Of a stretch of 7,493 nt of DNA, positions 1-5,824 are shown in pieces; within the stretch, counting starts at the first letter, position 1, and the number at the start of each line of letters is the position of its first letter. The DNA comes from Acidobacteriota bacterium. GTDB taxonomy: Bacteria > Acidobacteriota > Vicinamibacteria > Vicinamibacterales > 2-12-FULL-66-21. The notes beneath the pieces were generated by a model. That model was given only the letters and a program-made list of their open reading frames with translations, made no database searches and was not told the origin of the DNA. A program made the translations under genes and the position numbers. The stretch is taken from positions 1-7,493 of the forward strand of contig JABFWM010000650.1 in assembly GCA_013362195.1 (NCBI GenBank), read 5' to 3'.

Positions 1-146
1 CCGTGGAAGAACTCGTCGCGTCCGCCTTCAGGCGGAAGGACTCGTCGCTTCCGCGGAAGAACCGGTAGCTTCCGCTTTCAGGCGGAAGAACCCGTAGCTT
101 CCGCCTTCAGGCGGAAGAACTCGTCGCTTCCGCCTTCGGGCGGAAG
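1..146. repeat. Tandem 29-nt palindromic repeat array upstream of ftsA
   Basis: The array has about six units, the first cut by the window edge. A full unit is a 20-nt palindrome (CTTCCGCC, a TTCA or TTCG loop, GGCGGAAG) plus a 9-nt spacer such as AACTCGTCG or AACCCGTAG. Palindromes begin at 19, 48, 69, 98 and 127. The steps are 29, 21, 29 and 29 nt. The unit at 48-59 is a collapsed CTTCCGCGGAAG lacking 8 nt, and the truncated first unit looks like the same short form. The unit at 69 has one T-G wobble and the unit at 19 a two-base mismatch at the outer stem. On the minus strand the repeat reads as RLKAEAT/RPKAEAT-like peptide, but the 29-nt period changes frame at each unit, so it is not a protein repeat. 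From memory, similar KAEAT-type repeats are dispersed in Vicinamibacteria genomes. The array probably lies between ftsA and an upstream dcw gene outside the window. Confidence 0.9.
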
Positions 147-157
147 AAAGGGACCAA
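127..157 (+). promoter_or_regulatory. UUCG-loop hairpin abutting the ftsA ribosome binding site
   Basis: The last repeat unit forms a perfect 8-bp stem (127-134 with 139-146) closed by the tetraloop TTCG between C134 and G139. In RNA this is the unusually stable cUUCGg type, whereas the clean upstream units carry TTCA. The purine-rich AAAGGGA at 147-153 follows at once, 4 nt before the GTG start at 158, and is the only plausible Shine-Dalgarno. A stable hairpin directly 5' of this site could set ftsA translation level or protect the downstream mRNA. That regulatory role is inference. Confidence 0.5.
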
Positions 158-1393
158 GTGGCTCGGAAAGAGCGGTATCTCGTCGGACTGGACGTCGGCA
201 CCTCGAAGATCGCGGCCATCGTCGGCGAGCTCATGGATGACGGCGGCCTCGATATCATCGGCATCGGCCTCGCGGAGTCGAAAGGCATCCGCCGCGGCGT
301 CGTCGTCAACCTGGAAGCGGCGGTCGAGTCGATCAAGAAGGCGATCGACGAAGCAGAGCTGACCGCTGGCGTGGAAATCGATTCCGTGCACGTGGCGCTG
401 TCCGGCGCGCACGTGAAAGCGTTCAACAGCCGAGGCGTGGTCGCGGTCGCGGGCAAGAACCGGGAGATCACGCGCGAAGACGTGCGCCGCGCGATTGATG
501 CCGCAAAAGCCGTTGCGCTTCCGAGCGGACGTGAGATCCTTCACGTGCTGCCGCAGGACTTCGTGGTCGACGAACAGGACGGGATTGGCGCCCCGGTCGG
601 CATGACCGGCACCCGCCTCGAAGTGAACGTGCACGTCGTCACCGGCAGCGCGTCGTCGACGCAGAACATCGTCGCGTGCGTGAACCGCGCCGGCGTCGCG
701 GTGCTCGATACGGTGCTCGAGCAGCTCGCCGCGAGCGACGCGGTGCTGACCGACGACGAGAAGCAGCTGGGGGTCGCGCTCGTGGACATCGGCGGCGGCA
801 CCACCGACTTCGCGATCTTCGAGCGCGGCAGCCTGTGGCACACCGGGGTCGTGGCGGTCGGCGGCGATCACTTCACGAACGACATCGCGGTCGGGCTCCG
901 CACCGCGATCCCGGATGCGGAGAAAATCAAGCGGCGCTGCGGCTGCGCGCTGTCGGCGATGGTCGACGAAGACGAGACGATGGACGTGCCGAGCGTGGGC
1001 GGACGGAAGCCGCGGGTGATGGCGCGGCGGATTCTTTCGGAGATCCTGCAGCCGCGCGCCGAAGAGATCTTTCACCTCCTCTGGGACGAGTTCCGGCGCG
1101 CGGGCTTCGAGAAGTCACTCAATTCAGGGATCGTGCTGACCGGCGGCGGCGCGCTGCTCGAAGGCACCGCGGAGATCGCCGAGCAGATTTTCGACCTGCC
1201 GATCCGGCGCGGATGTCCGGCCGGCGTCGGGGGACTAGCGGATCACGTGAACAACCCGGCATTCGCAACCGCGGTCGGGCTCGTGATGTACGCACACAGG
1301 AATCACGCGGGCGAAGTCGCGCGACCGGTAGGGGCCGGCGCACTGGGAAGCATGGCGCACCGGCTGCGCGCCTTGTTCAAAGAGTTCTTCTAG
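158..1393 (+). CDS. ftsA: Cell division protein FtsA
   Basis: FtsA is an actin-like ATP-binding protein that polymerises under the membrane, anchors FtsZ to it and recruits later divisome proteins. The product is 411 aa, normal for the family. Visible motifs are the phosphate-1 loop near residues 11-16 (LDVGTS), the FtsA-specific 1C (SHS2) domain at about 84-165 including HVLPQDFVVD, the phosphate-2 loop VDIGGGTTD at 209-217, and the adenosine-binding TGGGALLEG from 328. The C-terminal MAHRLRALFKEFF (399-411) fits the amphipathic membrane-targeting helix of the family. The start is GTG at 158, chosen because the conserved N-terminus (YLVGLDVGTSK) follows directly and AAAGGGA lies just upstream. 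ftsZ begins 21 nt after the stop, so the two are very likely co-transcribed. No promoter is visible before it; transcription probably enters from upstream dcw genes through the repeat array. Confidence 0.97.
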   Translation: MARKERYLVGLDVGTSKIAAIVGELMDDGGLDIIGIGLAESKGIRRGVVVNLEAAVESIKKAIDEAELTAGVEIDSVHVALSGAHVKAFNSRGVVAVAGKNREITREDVRRAIDAAKAVALPSGREILHVLPQDFVVDEQDGIGAPVGMTGTRLEVNVHVVTGSASSTQNIVACVNRAGVAVLDTVLEQLAASDAVLTDDEKQLGVALVDIGGGTTDFAIFERGSLWHTGVVAVGGDHFTNDIAVGLRTAIPDAEKIKRRCGCALSAMVDEDETMDVPSVGGRKPRVMARRILSEILQPRAEEIFHLLWDEFRRAGFEKSLNSGIVLTGGGALLEGTAEIAEQIFDLPIRRGCPAGVGGLADHVNNPAFATAVGLVMYAHRNHAGEVARPVGAGALGSMAHRLRALFKEFF

Positions 1394-1401
1394 AAAACAA
1401 T

Positions 1402-1407
1402 GGGAGG
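1402..1407 (+). promoter_or_regulatory. Shine-Dalgarno of ftsZ
   Basis: GGGAGG lies 7 nt before the ATG at 1415. It decides between two in-frame starts, because the earlier ATG at 1400 overlaps this site and has only AT-rich sequence with no SD before it. The FtsZ N-terminus is therefore read as MADQQAS. Confidence 0.8.
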
Positions 1408-1414
1408 CCACGGC

Positions 1415-2674
1415 ATGGCTGATCAACAGGCGTCCACCTTGCGGCTGAAACTCGACGAAGACACGCGGACGGGCGCGCGCATCAAGGTGGTCGGCGTCGG
1501 GGGCGGCGGCAGCAACGCGGTCAACCGCATGGTGCAGGCCGGCCTCGAAGGCGTGGAGTTCATCGTCGCCAACACCGACCTGCAGGCGCTGAAGCTGAAC
1601 GCCGCACCGCAGAAGCTGCAGATCGGCGCGAAGCTGACGAAAGGGCTCGGCGCGGGCGCCGACCCCAACGTCGGCCGGCAGGCCGCGCTCGAAGACACCG
1701 AGAAGCTGATCGAGGCGCTCGACGGCGCCGACATGGTGTTCGTGACCACCGGCCTCGGCGGCGGCACCGGCACCGGAGCGGCGCCGGTCATCGCGAGCCT
1801 CGCGAGCGAGCTCGGCGCGCTGACCATCGCCGTCGTCACCAAGCCGTTCAGGTTCGAAGGACGCAAGCGTCAGCTGCAGGCCGAGCACGGGCTCGAGGAG
1901 CTCCGCAACTCCGTCGATACGGTGATCACGATCCCGAACGAGCGCCTGCTCGCCACCATCGCGCGCTCGACGTCGCTCAACGACGCGTTCACCAGCGCAG
2001 ACGACGTGCTGCGGCAGGCGATCCAGGGCATCTCGGATCTGATCCTCGTGCCCGGGATGATCAACCTGGATTTCGCCGACGTGAAGACGATCATGGCCGG
2101 CATGGGCATTGCCATCATGGGCACCGGGTTCTCGGAAGGTGAGAACCGCGCCATGCTCGCGGCAAACAGCGCCATTTCGAGCCCGCTCCTCGAAGACGCC
2201 TCGGTCAAGGGCGCGCGCGGCGTGATCATCAACGTCACCGGCGGTTCGGACCTGTCGCTCATCGAGGTGAGCGAAGCATCCGCCATCATCCAGGAAGCGG
2301 CACACGAGGACGCGAACATCATCTTCGGCGCGGTCGTGGACCCGAAGATGGAAGGCAAGGTCAAGATCACGGTCATCGCCACCGGCTTCGATCGCGCGAC
2401 CGCGCGATCGGTCAGCCCGTCGGCCGCGCAGACGCCGGTCGATCTGCAGAACTACGCCCAGTGGCGCAACGAAGTAGTCGAAGCGCCAAAGGTGGCAGCC
2501 GCCGGCGGCGGCGGCGCGCGCATGCCGATCGCTCGGCGGCCGGTGCTTGAAATGCCGGCGGTGCCCGTCAACGCCGCCGATCCGTCCTCCGAGACGATGA
2601 GCCCGGGAGCGGAGTTCGAGCCGGTGTCGCCGCTCGACGTGCCGGCGTTCCTGCGCCGCCAGAACGAAGCCTGA
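1415..2674 (+). CDS. ftsZ: Cell division protein FtsZ
   Basis: FtsZ is the tubulin-like GTPase whose filaments form the Z ring and organise septal wall synthesis. From the chosen start it is 419 aa. The GTP-binding N-terminal domain shows VGVGGGGSN at 26-34 and the tubulin signature GLGGGTGTG at 113-121. The T7 loop NLDFAD (217-222) supplies the acidic residues that complete the GTPase site of the neighbouring subunit. After about residue 325 comes a variable, proline- and alanine-rich linker. The extreme C-terminus holds the conserved peptide DVPAFLRR (408-415), the docking site for FtsA and other partners. All key residues are present, so it should be functional. It follows ftsA by 21 nt. 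A strong stem-loop just downstream suggests the dcw transcript ends or is stabilised there. One oddity is a perfect 10-bp inverted repeat in the DNA at the domain/linker boundary. Confidence 0.98.
   Translation: MADQQASTLRLKLDEDTRTGARIKVVGVGGGGSNAVNRMVQAGLEGVEFIVANTDLQALKLNAAPQKLQIGAKLTKGLGAGADPNVGRQAALEDTEKLIEALDGADMVFVTTGLGGGTGTGAAPVIASLASELGALTIAVVTKPFRFEGRKRQLQAEHGLEELRNSVDTVITIPNERLLATIARSTSLNDAFTSADDVLRQAIQGISDLILVPGMINLDFADVKTIMAGMGIAIMGTGFSEGENRAMLAANSAISSPLLEDASVKGARGVIINVTGGSDLSLIEVSEASAIIQEAAHEDANIIFGAVVDPKMEGKVKITVIATGFDRATARSVSPSAAQTPVDLQNYAQWRNEVVEAPKVAAAGGGGARMPIARRPVLEMPAVPVNAADPSSETMSPGAEFEPVSPLDVPAFLRRQNEA
2389..2410. repeat. Perfect inverted repeat inside ftsZ
   Basis: CGATCGCGCG at 2389-2398 and CGCGCGATCG at 2401-2410 are exact reverse complements separated by AC. 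They encode part of FDRATARS, where the globular domain passes into the linker. It could be a protein-binding site, an mRNA hairpin, or a by-product of Arg/Ala codon use in a GC-rich genome. Confidence 0.7.
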
Positions 2675-2700
2675 GCCAGTCCGGCGCCGATTCCCGGACA

Positions 2701-2738
2701 CCCGACGCGCCGGTCGACACCGGACCGGCGTCGTCGGG
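2701..2738 (+). terminator. Stem-loop after ftsZ, possible terminator
   Basis: CCCGACGCGCCGGTC (2701-2715) pairs with GACCGGCGTCGTCGGG (2723-2738) with one bulged base, giving 15 base pairs around a 7-nt loop. It begins 27 nt after the ftsZ stop. The following sequence (ACCGCCGAGC) has no T-run, so it is not a classical intrinsic terminator. It may act as a U-less terminator, as a barrier to 3' exonucleases, or with Rho. The stem is directly visible; termination is inferred. Confidence 0.55.
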
Positions 2739-2763
2739 ACCGCCGAGCGGGATGGAACGCGCG

Positions 2764-2772
2764 TGGTAAACT
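2764..2772 (+). promoter_or_regulatory. Candidate extended -10 promoter for the radical SAM gene
   Basis: TGGTAAACT is an extended -10 match (TGn followed by TAAACT, four of six against TATAAT). It sits in a short AT-rich island (about 2766-2780) that stands out in very GC-rich DNA. No good -35 is seen 17 nt upstream (CGAGCG), as is common for extended -10 promoters. It lies just after the ftsZ stem-loop. Transcription would start near 2779, leaving a leader of about 205 nt. Confidence 0.45.
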
Positions 2773-2984
2773 AGATAAATCCACGGGACGCGGGAGCGGC
2801 GGCGGGTCAGCTGCAGCCCCCGTACCACATCCGTTCGTTTCCAGTTCGACATCGCCACTTCTCGCAAGGCCCTGTTGAGACCCTCGACGAGGCTCCGCCT
2901 CGTGAGGACGCATTCTCGATAACGCGCGCTGGCGCACGGGCGGCCTGGACCGGGAACGCTGGCGGCAACCGCTGGCCACACAAC
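2773..2984 (+). other. Long structured leader or possible small RNA before the radical SAM gene
   Basis: About 210 nt without a convincing gene lie between the candidate promoter and the ATG at 2985. A stable hairpin occupies 2882-2907: CCTC, a bulged G, ACGAGGC, loop TCC, then GCCTCGT and GAGG, for 11 base pairs. Smaller GC stems are possible near 2924-2935 and 2964-2973. No T-run follows any of them. The frame of the radical SAM gene stays open back to a TAG at 2772-2774, but holds no ATG, GTG or TTG before 2985. The stretch could be a cis-regulatory leader or an independent RNA. A 6S-like RNA is one guess, from length and a CTCCGC-GTGAG similarity; it does not match SRP RNA, tmRNA or RNase P by eye. 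Confidence 0.35.
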
Positions 2985-4757
2985 ATGGAATCCGTCAGGT
3001 CAAGGCCGCACGCGGCGCAGCGCATCGAGCGCGGACGCCCGCGCGACGTCCTCTCACGCGAGATTGGGTTCGTCCGTAAGCCGCATGGCGGGCGGCTGCG
3101 CGTCGCGCTGGCATTTCCCAACACCTACTTCGTCGGGATGTCCAACCTGGGCTTCCAGACGGTCTATCGCCTCTTCAACGAGCTCGACGACGTGGTGTGC
3201 GAGCGCGTGTTCCTGCCCGGCCGGCAGGAGCTTGCCGCGCAGCTCGCGTCGGGCGCGCCGCTGCGCACGCTCGAGTCCGGTACGCCGGTGCGCGACTTCG
3301 ACGTCCTCGCGTTCTCTGTCTCGTTCGAATGGGACTATCCGAACGTGGTCTCGATGCTGCGGCTGGCGGGTGTGCCGGTGCGCGCCGACGCGCGCACCAC
3401 ACACGATCCATTCGTGGTCATCGGCGGCGCCGTCACGTTCGTGAACCCGGAGCCGCTCGCCCCGTTCGCCGAGGCGATTGCCGCGGGCGAAGGGGAGATG
3501 CTCGTACCGGCGCTGATGCGCGGCATCCGGGAGGCGACCGACCGTGACGACCTCCTGCATCGTCTTGCCAGGGAGCGCGGGTTCTACATTCCATCGTTCT
3601 ACACGGTTCACTATCACGCCGACGGGACCATCGCGGCATTCGAGCCGGCGCGTGACAGCGGAGCGCCGGCAGTCGTGAAGAAGGCCGCGGTCAAGGCAAC
3701 GGAACACCTCGATCCGCCCGCGACGCAGATCTTCACGCCCGACACCGAGTTCGGCTCGCGCTTCCTCATCGAGGTCGTGCGCGGCTGCGCGAACCTGTGC
3801 CGCTTCTGCTGGGCGGGCTACAACTACCTGCCGGTGCGTCCGTTCCCGGCAGATCGGATCCTCGAACTCGCCGCGCAGGCACGGCCGCACGCGACGCGCG
3901 CCGGCCTCGTCTCGATCGCGCTCTGCGATCATCCTGAGATCGAACGCATCCTCGCGGGCCTGCTCGCGCTTGGCTACTCGATCAGTCCCGCGTCGCTGCG
4001 GCTCGATGATCTGACGGAGCCGATCGTCCGCATGCTGCACCAGAGCGGGGAGCGCTCGATCACCATCGCGCCCGAGACCGGTTCCGATCGCCTGCGCCGC
4101 GTGATCAACAAGACGGTGACCAACGCGGAGATTCTCGAGAAAGCCGACCTGATCTTCGCGAGCGGCATGGAGAACCTGAAGCTCTATTACATGATCGGGC
4201 TCCCCACCGAAACGGAGGCCGACCTCGAGGCGATTCGCGACCTGAGCGCGGAGCTGCGCGCCACGCTGCTCAGGCATGCCCGCCCCAAAGGGCGCATCGG
4301 CCGCATCGTTGCCAGCGTGAATCCGCTGATTCCGAAGCCGGGCACCGCCTATCAGTGGCTGCCCATGGAAGATCCCGCGATCACCGATCGCAAGGCGAAG
4401 CGGCTGCGAGCGATGGTCGCGGATCTCGACAACGTCTACTTCAATATCAAGTCGGAGCGGCACTCGTACTACCAGGCGCTGCTCTCGCTCGGCGATCGGC
4501 GCGTCGCGCCGGCGATCGAAGCGGCGGAGCGCAACGGCGGCAACTGGCGCGCCGCCGTGGCAGAAGCAGGCGTTGACGCCGACTTCTACATCTTCCGCGA
4601 TCGCTCGTCGGACGCCGTGCTGCCCTGGGACATCATCGACGGCGGCATGAAGTCGTCGTTCTTCCGCGCCGAGTTCGACAAAGGGCTGCGCGAAGAATGG
4701 ACGCTCCCGCCGAAGCGGCAGCAGGAGAACCGCAAGTTCCTGCCCGTCCTGTCATGA
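2985..4757 (+). CDS. Radical SAM protein, TIGR03960 type (function unknown)
   Basis: This 590-aa protein matches in layout the uncharacterised B12-binding-like radical SAM family TIGR03960. The N-terminal third (about 35-180) has the family pattern VALAFPNTYFVGMSNLG, then FDVLAFSVSFEWDYPN and VIGGAVTFVNPEPLAPF, resembling a Rossmann-like cobalamin-binding region. The radical SAM core begins at about 258 with the 4Fe-4S motif CANLCRFC (C268, C272, C275). APETGSDRLRR and YYMIGLPTE follow further on. The C-terminal part (NPLIPKPGTAYQW through LPWDIIDGG) is also typical. No DUF2344 (TIGR03936) partner is fused, although one often accompanies the family. The substrate is unknown. ATG 2985 is the only standard in-frame start before the conserved region, yet it has no visible Shine-Dalgarno. 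The gene follows ftsZ but appears to have its own promoter and leader. Its stop codon lies in a palindrome shared with the downstream convergent junction. Confidence 0.88.
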   Translation: MESVRSRPHAAQRIERGRPRDVLSREIGFVRKPHGGRLRVALAFPNTYFVGMSNLGFQTVYRLFNELDDVVCERVFLPGRQELAAQLASGAPLRTLESGTPVRDFDVLAFSVSFEWDYPNVVSMLRLAGVPVRADARTTHDPFVVIGGAVTFVNPEPLAPFAEAIAAGEGEMLVPALMRGIREATDRDDLLHRLARERGFYIPSFYTVHYHADGTIAAFEPARDSGAPAVVKKAAVKATEHLDPPATQIFTPDTEFGSRFLIEVVRGCANLCRFCWAGYNYLPVRPFPADRILELAAQARPHATRAGLVSIALCDHPEIERILAGLLALGYSISPASLRLDDLTEPIVRMLHQSGERSITIAPETGSDRLRRVINKTVTNAEILEKADLIFASGMENLKLYYMIGLPTETEADLEAIRDLSAELRATLLRHARPKGRIGRIVASVNPLIPKPGTAYQWLPMEDPAITDRKAKRLRAMVADLDNVYFNIKSERHSYYQALLSLGDRRVAPAIEAAERNGGNWRAAVAEAGVDADFYIFRDRSSDAVLPWDIIDGGMKSSFFRAEFDKGLREEWTLPPKRQQENRKFLPVLS

Positions 4758-4820
4758 CGGCGGGTCTCTGAAAGACCCTGCCGTCGCGACCGCCGTCATA
4801 GGTCGGGTCTCCAGACCCCC
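4751..4820. terminator. Twin palindromes at a convergent gene junction
   Basis: Palindrome 1 has arms GACGGCGGGTCT (4756-4767) and AGACCCTGCCGTC (4773-4785), 12 pairs with one bulge around CTGAA. It overlaps the radical SAM stop codon TGA (4755-4757). Palindrome 2 has GGGTC (4805-4809) and GACCC (4814-4818) around TCCA. Both are preceded by GTCAT and share CGGGTCT...AGACCC, 44 nt apart, so they look like two copies of one element. They lie between convergent genes and could terminate transcription from both sides. No T-run follows on the plus strand. The element may belong to a dispersed REP-like family, which one window cannot show. Confidence 0.55.
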
Positions 4821-4831
4821 GGCACGGCGTG

Positions 4832-5137
4832 TCAAGCGGAGGCTTCCATATGCTCGGCGGCGAAGTCCTCGTAGGCCTCGAGGATCAGGTCGCGGATGCG
4901 GTTCTGGCCGGTGCTGTCGGCGGTCGGCCGGAGCAGCGCGAAGCTGCGGCGCTCGCCGTTCACGGAGTACGACCGCGCCGGAAACGTCACGTTGCGACCG
5001 CCGCCGGTCTTGCGCTCCCAGACCGAAAAGCCAGTCAGCTTGAGCCCCTCGAGCGGTCCCTCGGTGAAGTGCAGCTCCGCATCCGCCAGCTTGCCCGGCG
5101 GATGGCCCTTGTCATTCGCCACGAACTTGATCGTCAT
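4832..5137 (-). CDS. Small conserved-looking protein, possibly SpoVG-like
   Basis: The product is 101 aa starting MTIKFVANDKG. The start is supported by GGAG 9 nt upstream (minus-strand positions 5150-5147). The reading frame extends 58 codons further up, but that part is low-complexity and lacks conserved character. The predicted pattern is several short beta strands (ADAELHF, LKLTGFSVWERK, NVTFPARSY, RSFALLRP) and a C-terminal helix (NRIRDLILEAYEDF). This follows the order in SpoVG, where the strands lead to an AMPSKR-type motif and then to a helix ending LxEY. Length is also close (SpoVG is about 97 aa). SpoVG is an RNA/DNA-binding regulator first tied to sporulation and septation. The resemblance is by eye and identity is low, so function is unassigned. 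It has no membrane segment or signal peptide. It converges on the radical SAM gene and may lie downstream of acpS, though 306 nt away. Confidence 0.7.
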   Translation of the reverse strand: MTIKFVANDKGHPPGKLADAELHFTEGPLEGLKLTGFSVWERKTGGGRNVTFPARSYSVNGERRSFALLRPTADSTGQNRIRDLILEAYEDFAAEHMEASA

Positions 5138-5443
5138 GAGGCTGTTCTCCCTCGCGCGGCAGGCGCTGCCATCGCGACGAACGACAGGGCAAAGGGCAGG
5201 CCGTGACGTGCATCGCTTTGCGGCTCGGTAAGTCGTGGTGAGGTGAGTGGTTGTCGGGTGCGGGCGGGGACGGCTGTCTTCGCGGCGATGATCCACGGCA
5301 GGAAATGGCAACTGCGGTGGTCGCGACCTGGGAGCCGACGAACAGAAAGAGCGCTCGGGAGACTGGTCGAACGATTGCTGTGTTCAGTGCGCCGTTCTCC
5401 CCGCGCTCCCCGTCGTCCCCAAGGACGTCAGTGCACTGGGGCG
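5138..5443. other. 306-nt stretch without a convincing gene
   Basis: The stretch lies between acpS and the small SpoVG-like gene, both on the minus strand. It should contain the promoter of the small gene, but I see no clear -35/-10 pair on the minus strand. A perfect 10-nt palindrome CAGTGCACTG (5429-5438) lies just beyond the acpS stop. Beside it is a small CGTCC-CCAA-GGACG hairpin (5414-5427). Neither has a T-run. Plus-strand reading frames here run on into acpS antisense, are Arg/Ser/Pro-rich and lack family features, so I do not call them. Confidence 0.6.
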
Positions 5444-5824
5444 CTATTCACTCAGCAGCAGCACCTGCGCCATCGCCAGCGTCTCGGCGTGGGTGATCGT
5501 GAGCAGCGAGCGGACGCCGCGCATCGCCTCGAACCGCCGCAGCGCGCCGCCGGACAACCGCAGTTGCGGCGGGCCGCTCCGGCGGTACACTTCGATGTCC
5601 TTCCAGAGCACGCCGCGCGCATGCCCGGTGCCGAGCGCCTTCATCGCCGCTTCCTTGGCAGCGAACCGTCCCGCCAGGCTCGGAACCGGATCGCGGTGCC
5701 GCGTACAATAGGCGATCTCCTCGGCCGTAAAGACGCGCCGGAGGAACCGCTCCCCATGGCGCGCAAACACCTCGCGGACGCGCGGGATGTCGGTCGCGTC
5801 GAATCCGAGCCCGATGATGGCCAT
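5444..5824 (-). CDS. acpS: Holo-[acyl-carrier-protein] synthase
   Basis: AcpS transfers the 4'-phosphopantetheine group from coenzyme A to the serine of apo-acyl carrier protein, activating it for fatty acid synthesis. The enzyme is cytosolic and normally a Mg-dependent trimer. The product is 126 aa, the usual length for the short AcpS class. The N-terminus MAIIGLGFDATDIPRV holds metal-binding D9. RFAAKEAAMKALGTG (53-67) holds E58 and K62, the second conserved motif. The start at 5824 fits both the family N-terminus and a Shine-Dalgarno (GAGGG, minus-strand 5835-5831) 6 nt upstream. That site lies inside the 5' end of pgeF, whose ATG overlaps this one on the other strand. Any acpS promoter must therefore lie in pgeF coding sequence. 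In many bacteria acpS sits near pdxJ or nnr/alr; that context is absent here. Confidence 0.95.
   Translation of the reverse strand: MAIIGLGFDATDIPRVREVFARHGERFLRRVFTAEEIAYCTRHRDPVPSLAGRFAAKEAAMKALGTGHARGVLWKDIEVYRRSGPPQLRLSGGALRRFEAMRGVRSLLTITHAETLAMAQVLLLSE
5704..5709 (+). promoter_or_regulatory. Weak candidate -10 element for pgeF, inside acpS
   Basis: TACAAT matches the TATAAT consensus at five of six bases in GC-rich surroundings. It is oriented toward pgeF and lies 114 nt before its ATG, antisense to acpS codons. No -35 of quality is seen at 17-18 nt spacing (CGGAAC/TCGGAA). pgeF must have a promoter overlapping acpS, and this is the best match I found, but it may be chance. Confidence 0.2.

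Noticed and set aside
1..146. CRISPR array
   Set aside because: The spacers are only 9 nt and nearly identical, the repeats vary and collapse, and no cas gene is present.
107..1075. Minus-strand open frame ending in KAEAT-like peptide opposite ftsA
   Set aside because: It is antisense to ftsA. The peptide comes from the palindromic repeats, whose 29-nt period breaks any constant reading frame.
1400..1414. Five-codon N-terminal extension of FtsZ from ATG 1400
   Set aside because: The extension overlaps the GGGAGG Shine-Dalgarno used by ATG 1415 and has no ribosome binding site of its own.
1235..2701. 488-codon open frame on the minus strand opposite ftsZ
   Set aside because: It is a shadow of ftsZ in GC-rich DNA: rich in Arg, His, Asp and Val, with no recognisable domain, while ftsZ on the plus strand is unmistakable.
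2902..2922. Six-codon leader peptide GTG...TAA in the radical SAM leader
   Set aside because: Its start lies within the 2882-2907 hairpin, there is only a weak GAGG upstream, and no regulatory amino-acid run is encoded.
3054..4463. 469-codon open frame on the minus strand opposite the radical SAM gene
   Set aside because: The same GC-driven antisense effect; the composition is Arg/Asp/His-rich and the sense strand holds the complete radical SAM motifs.
5138..5311. 58-residue N-terminal extension of the small SpoVG-like protein
   Set aside because: The extension is low-complexity and the internal ATG at 5137 has a good GGAG site at proper spacing.
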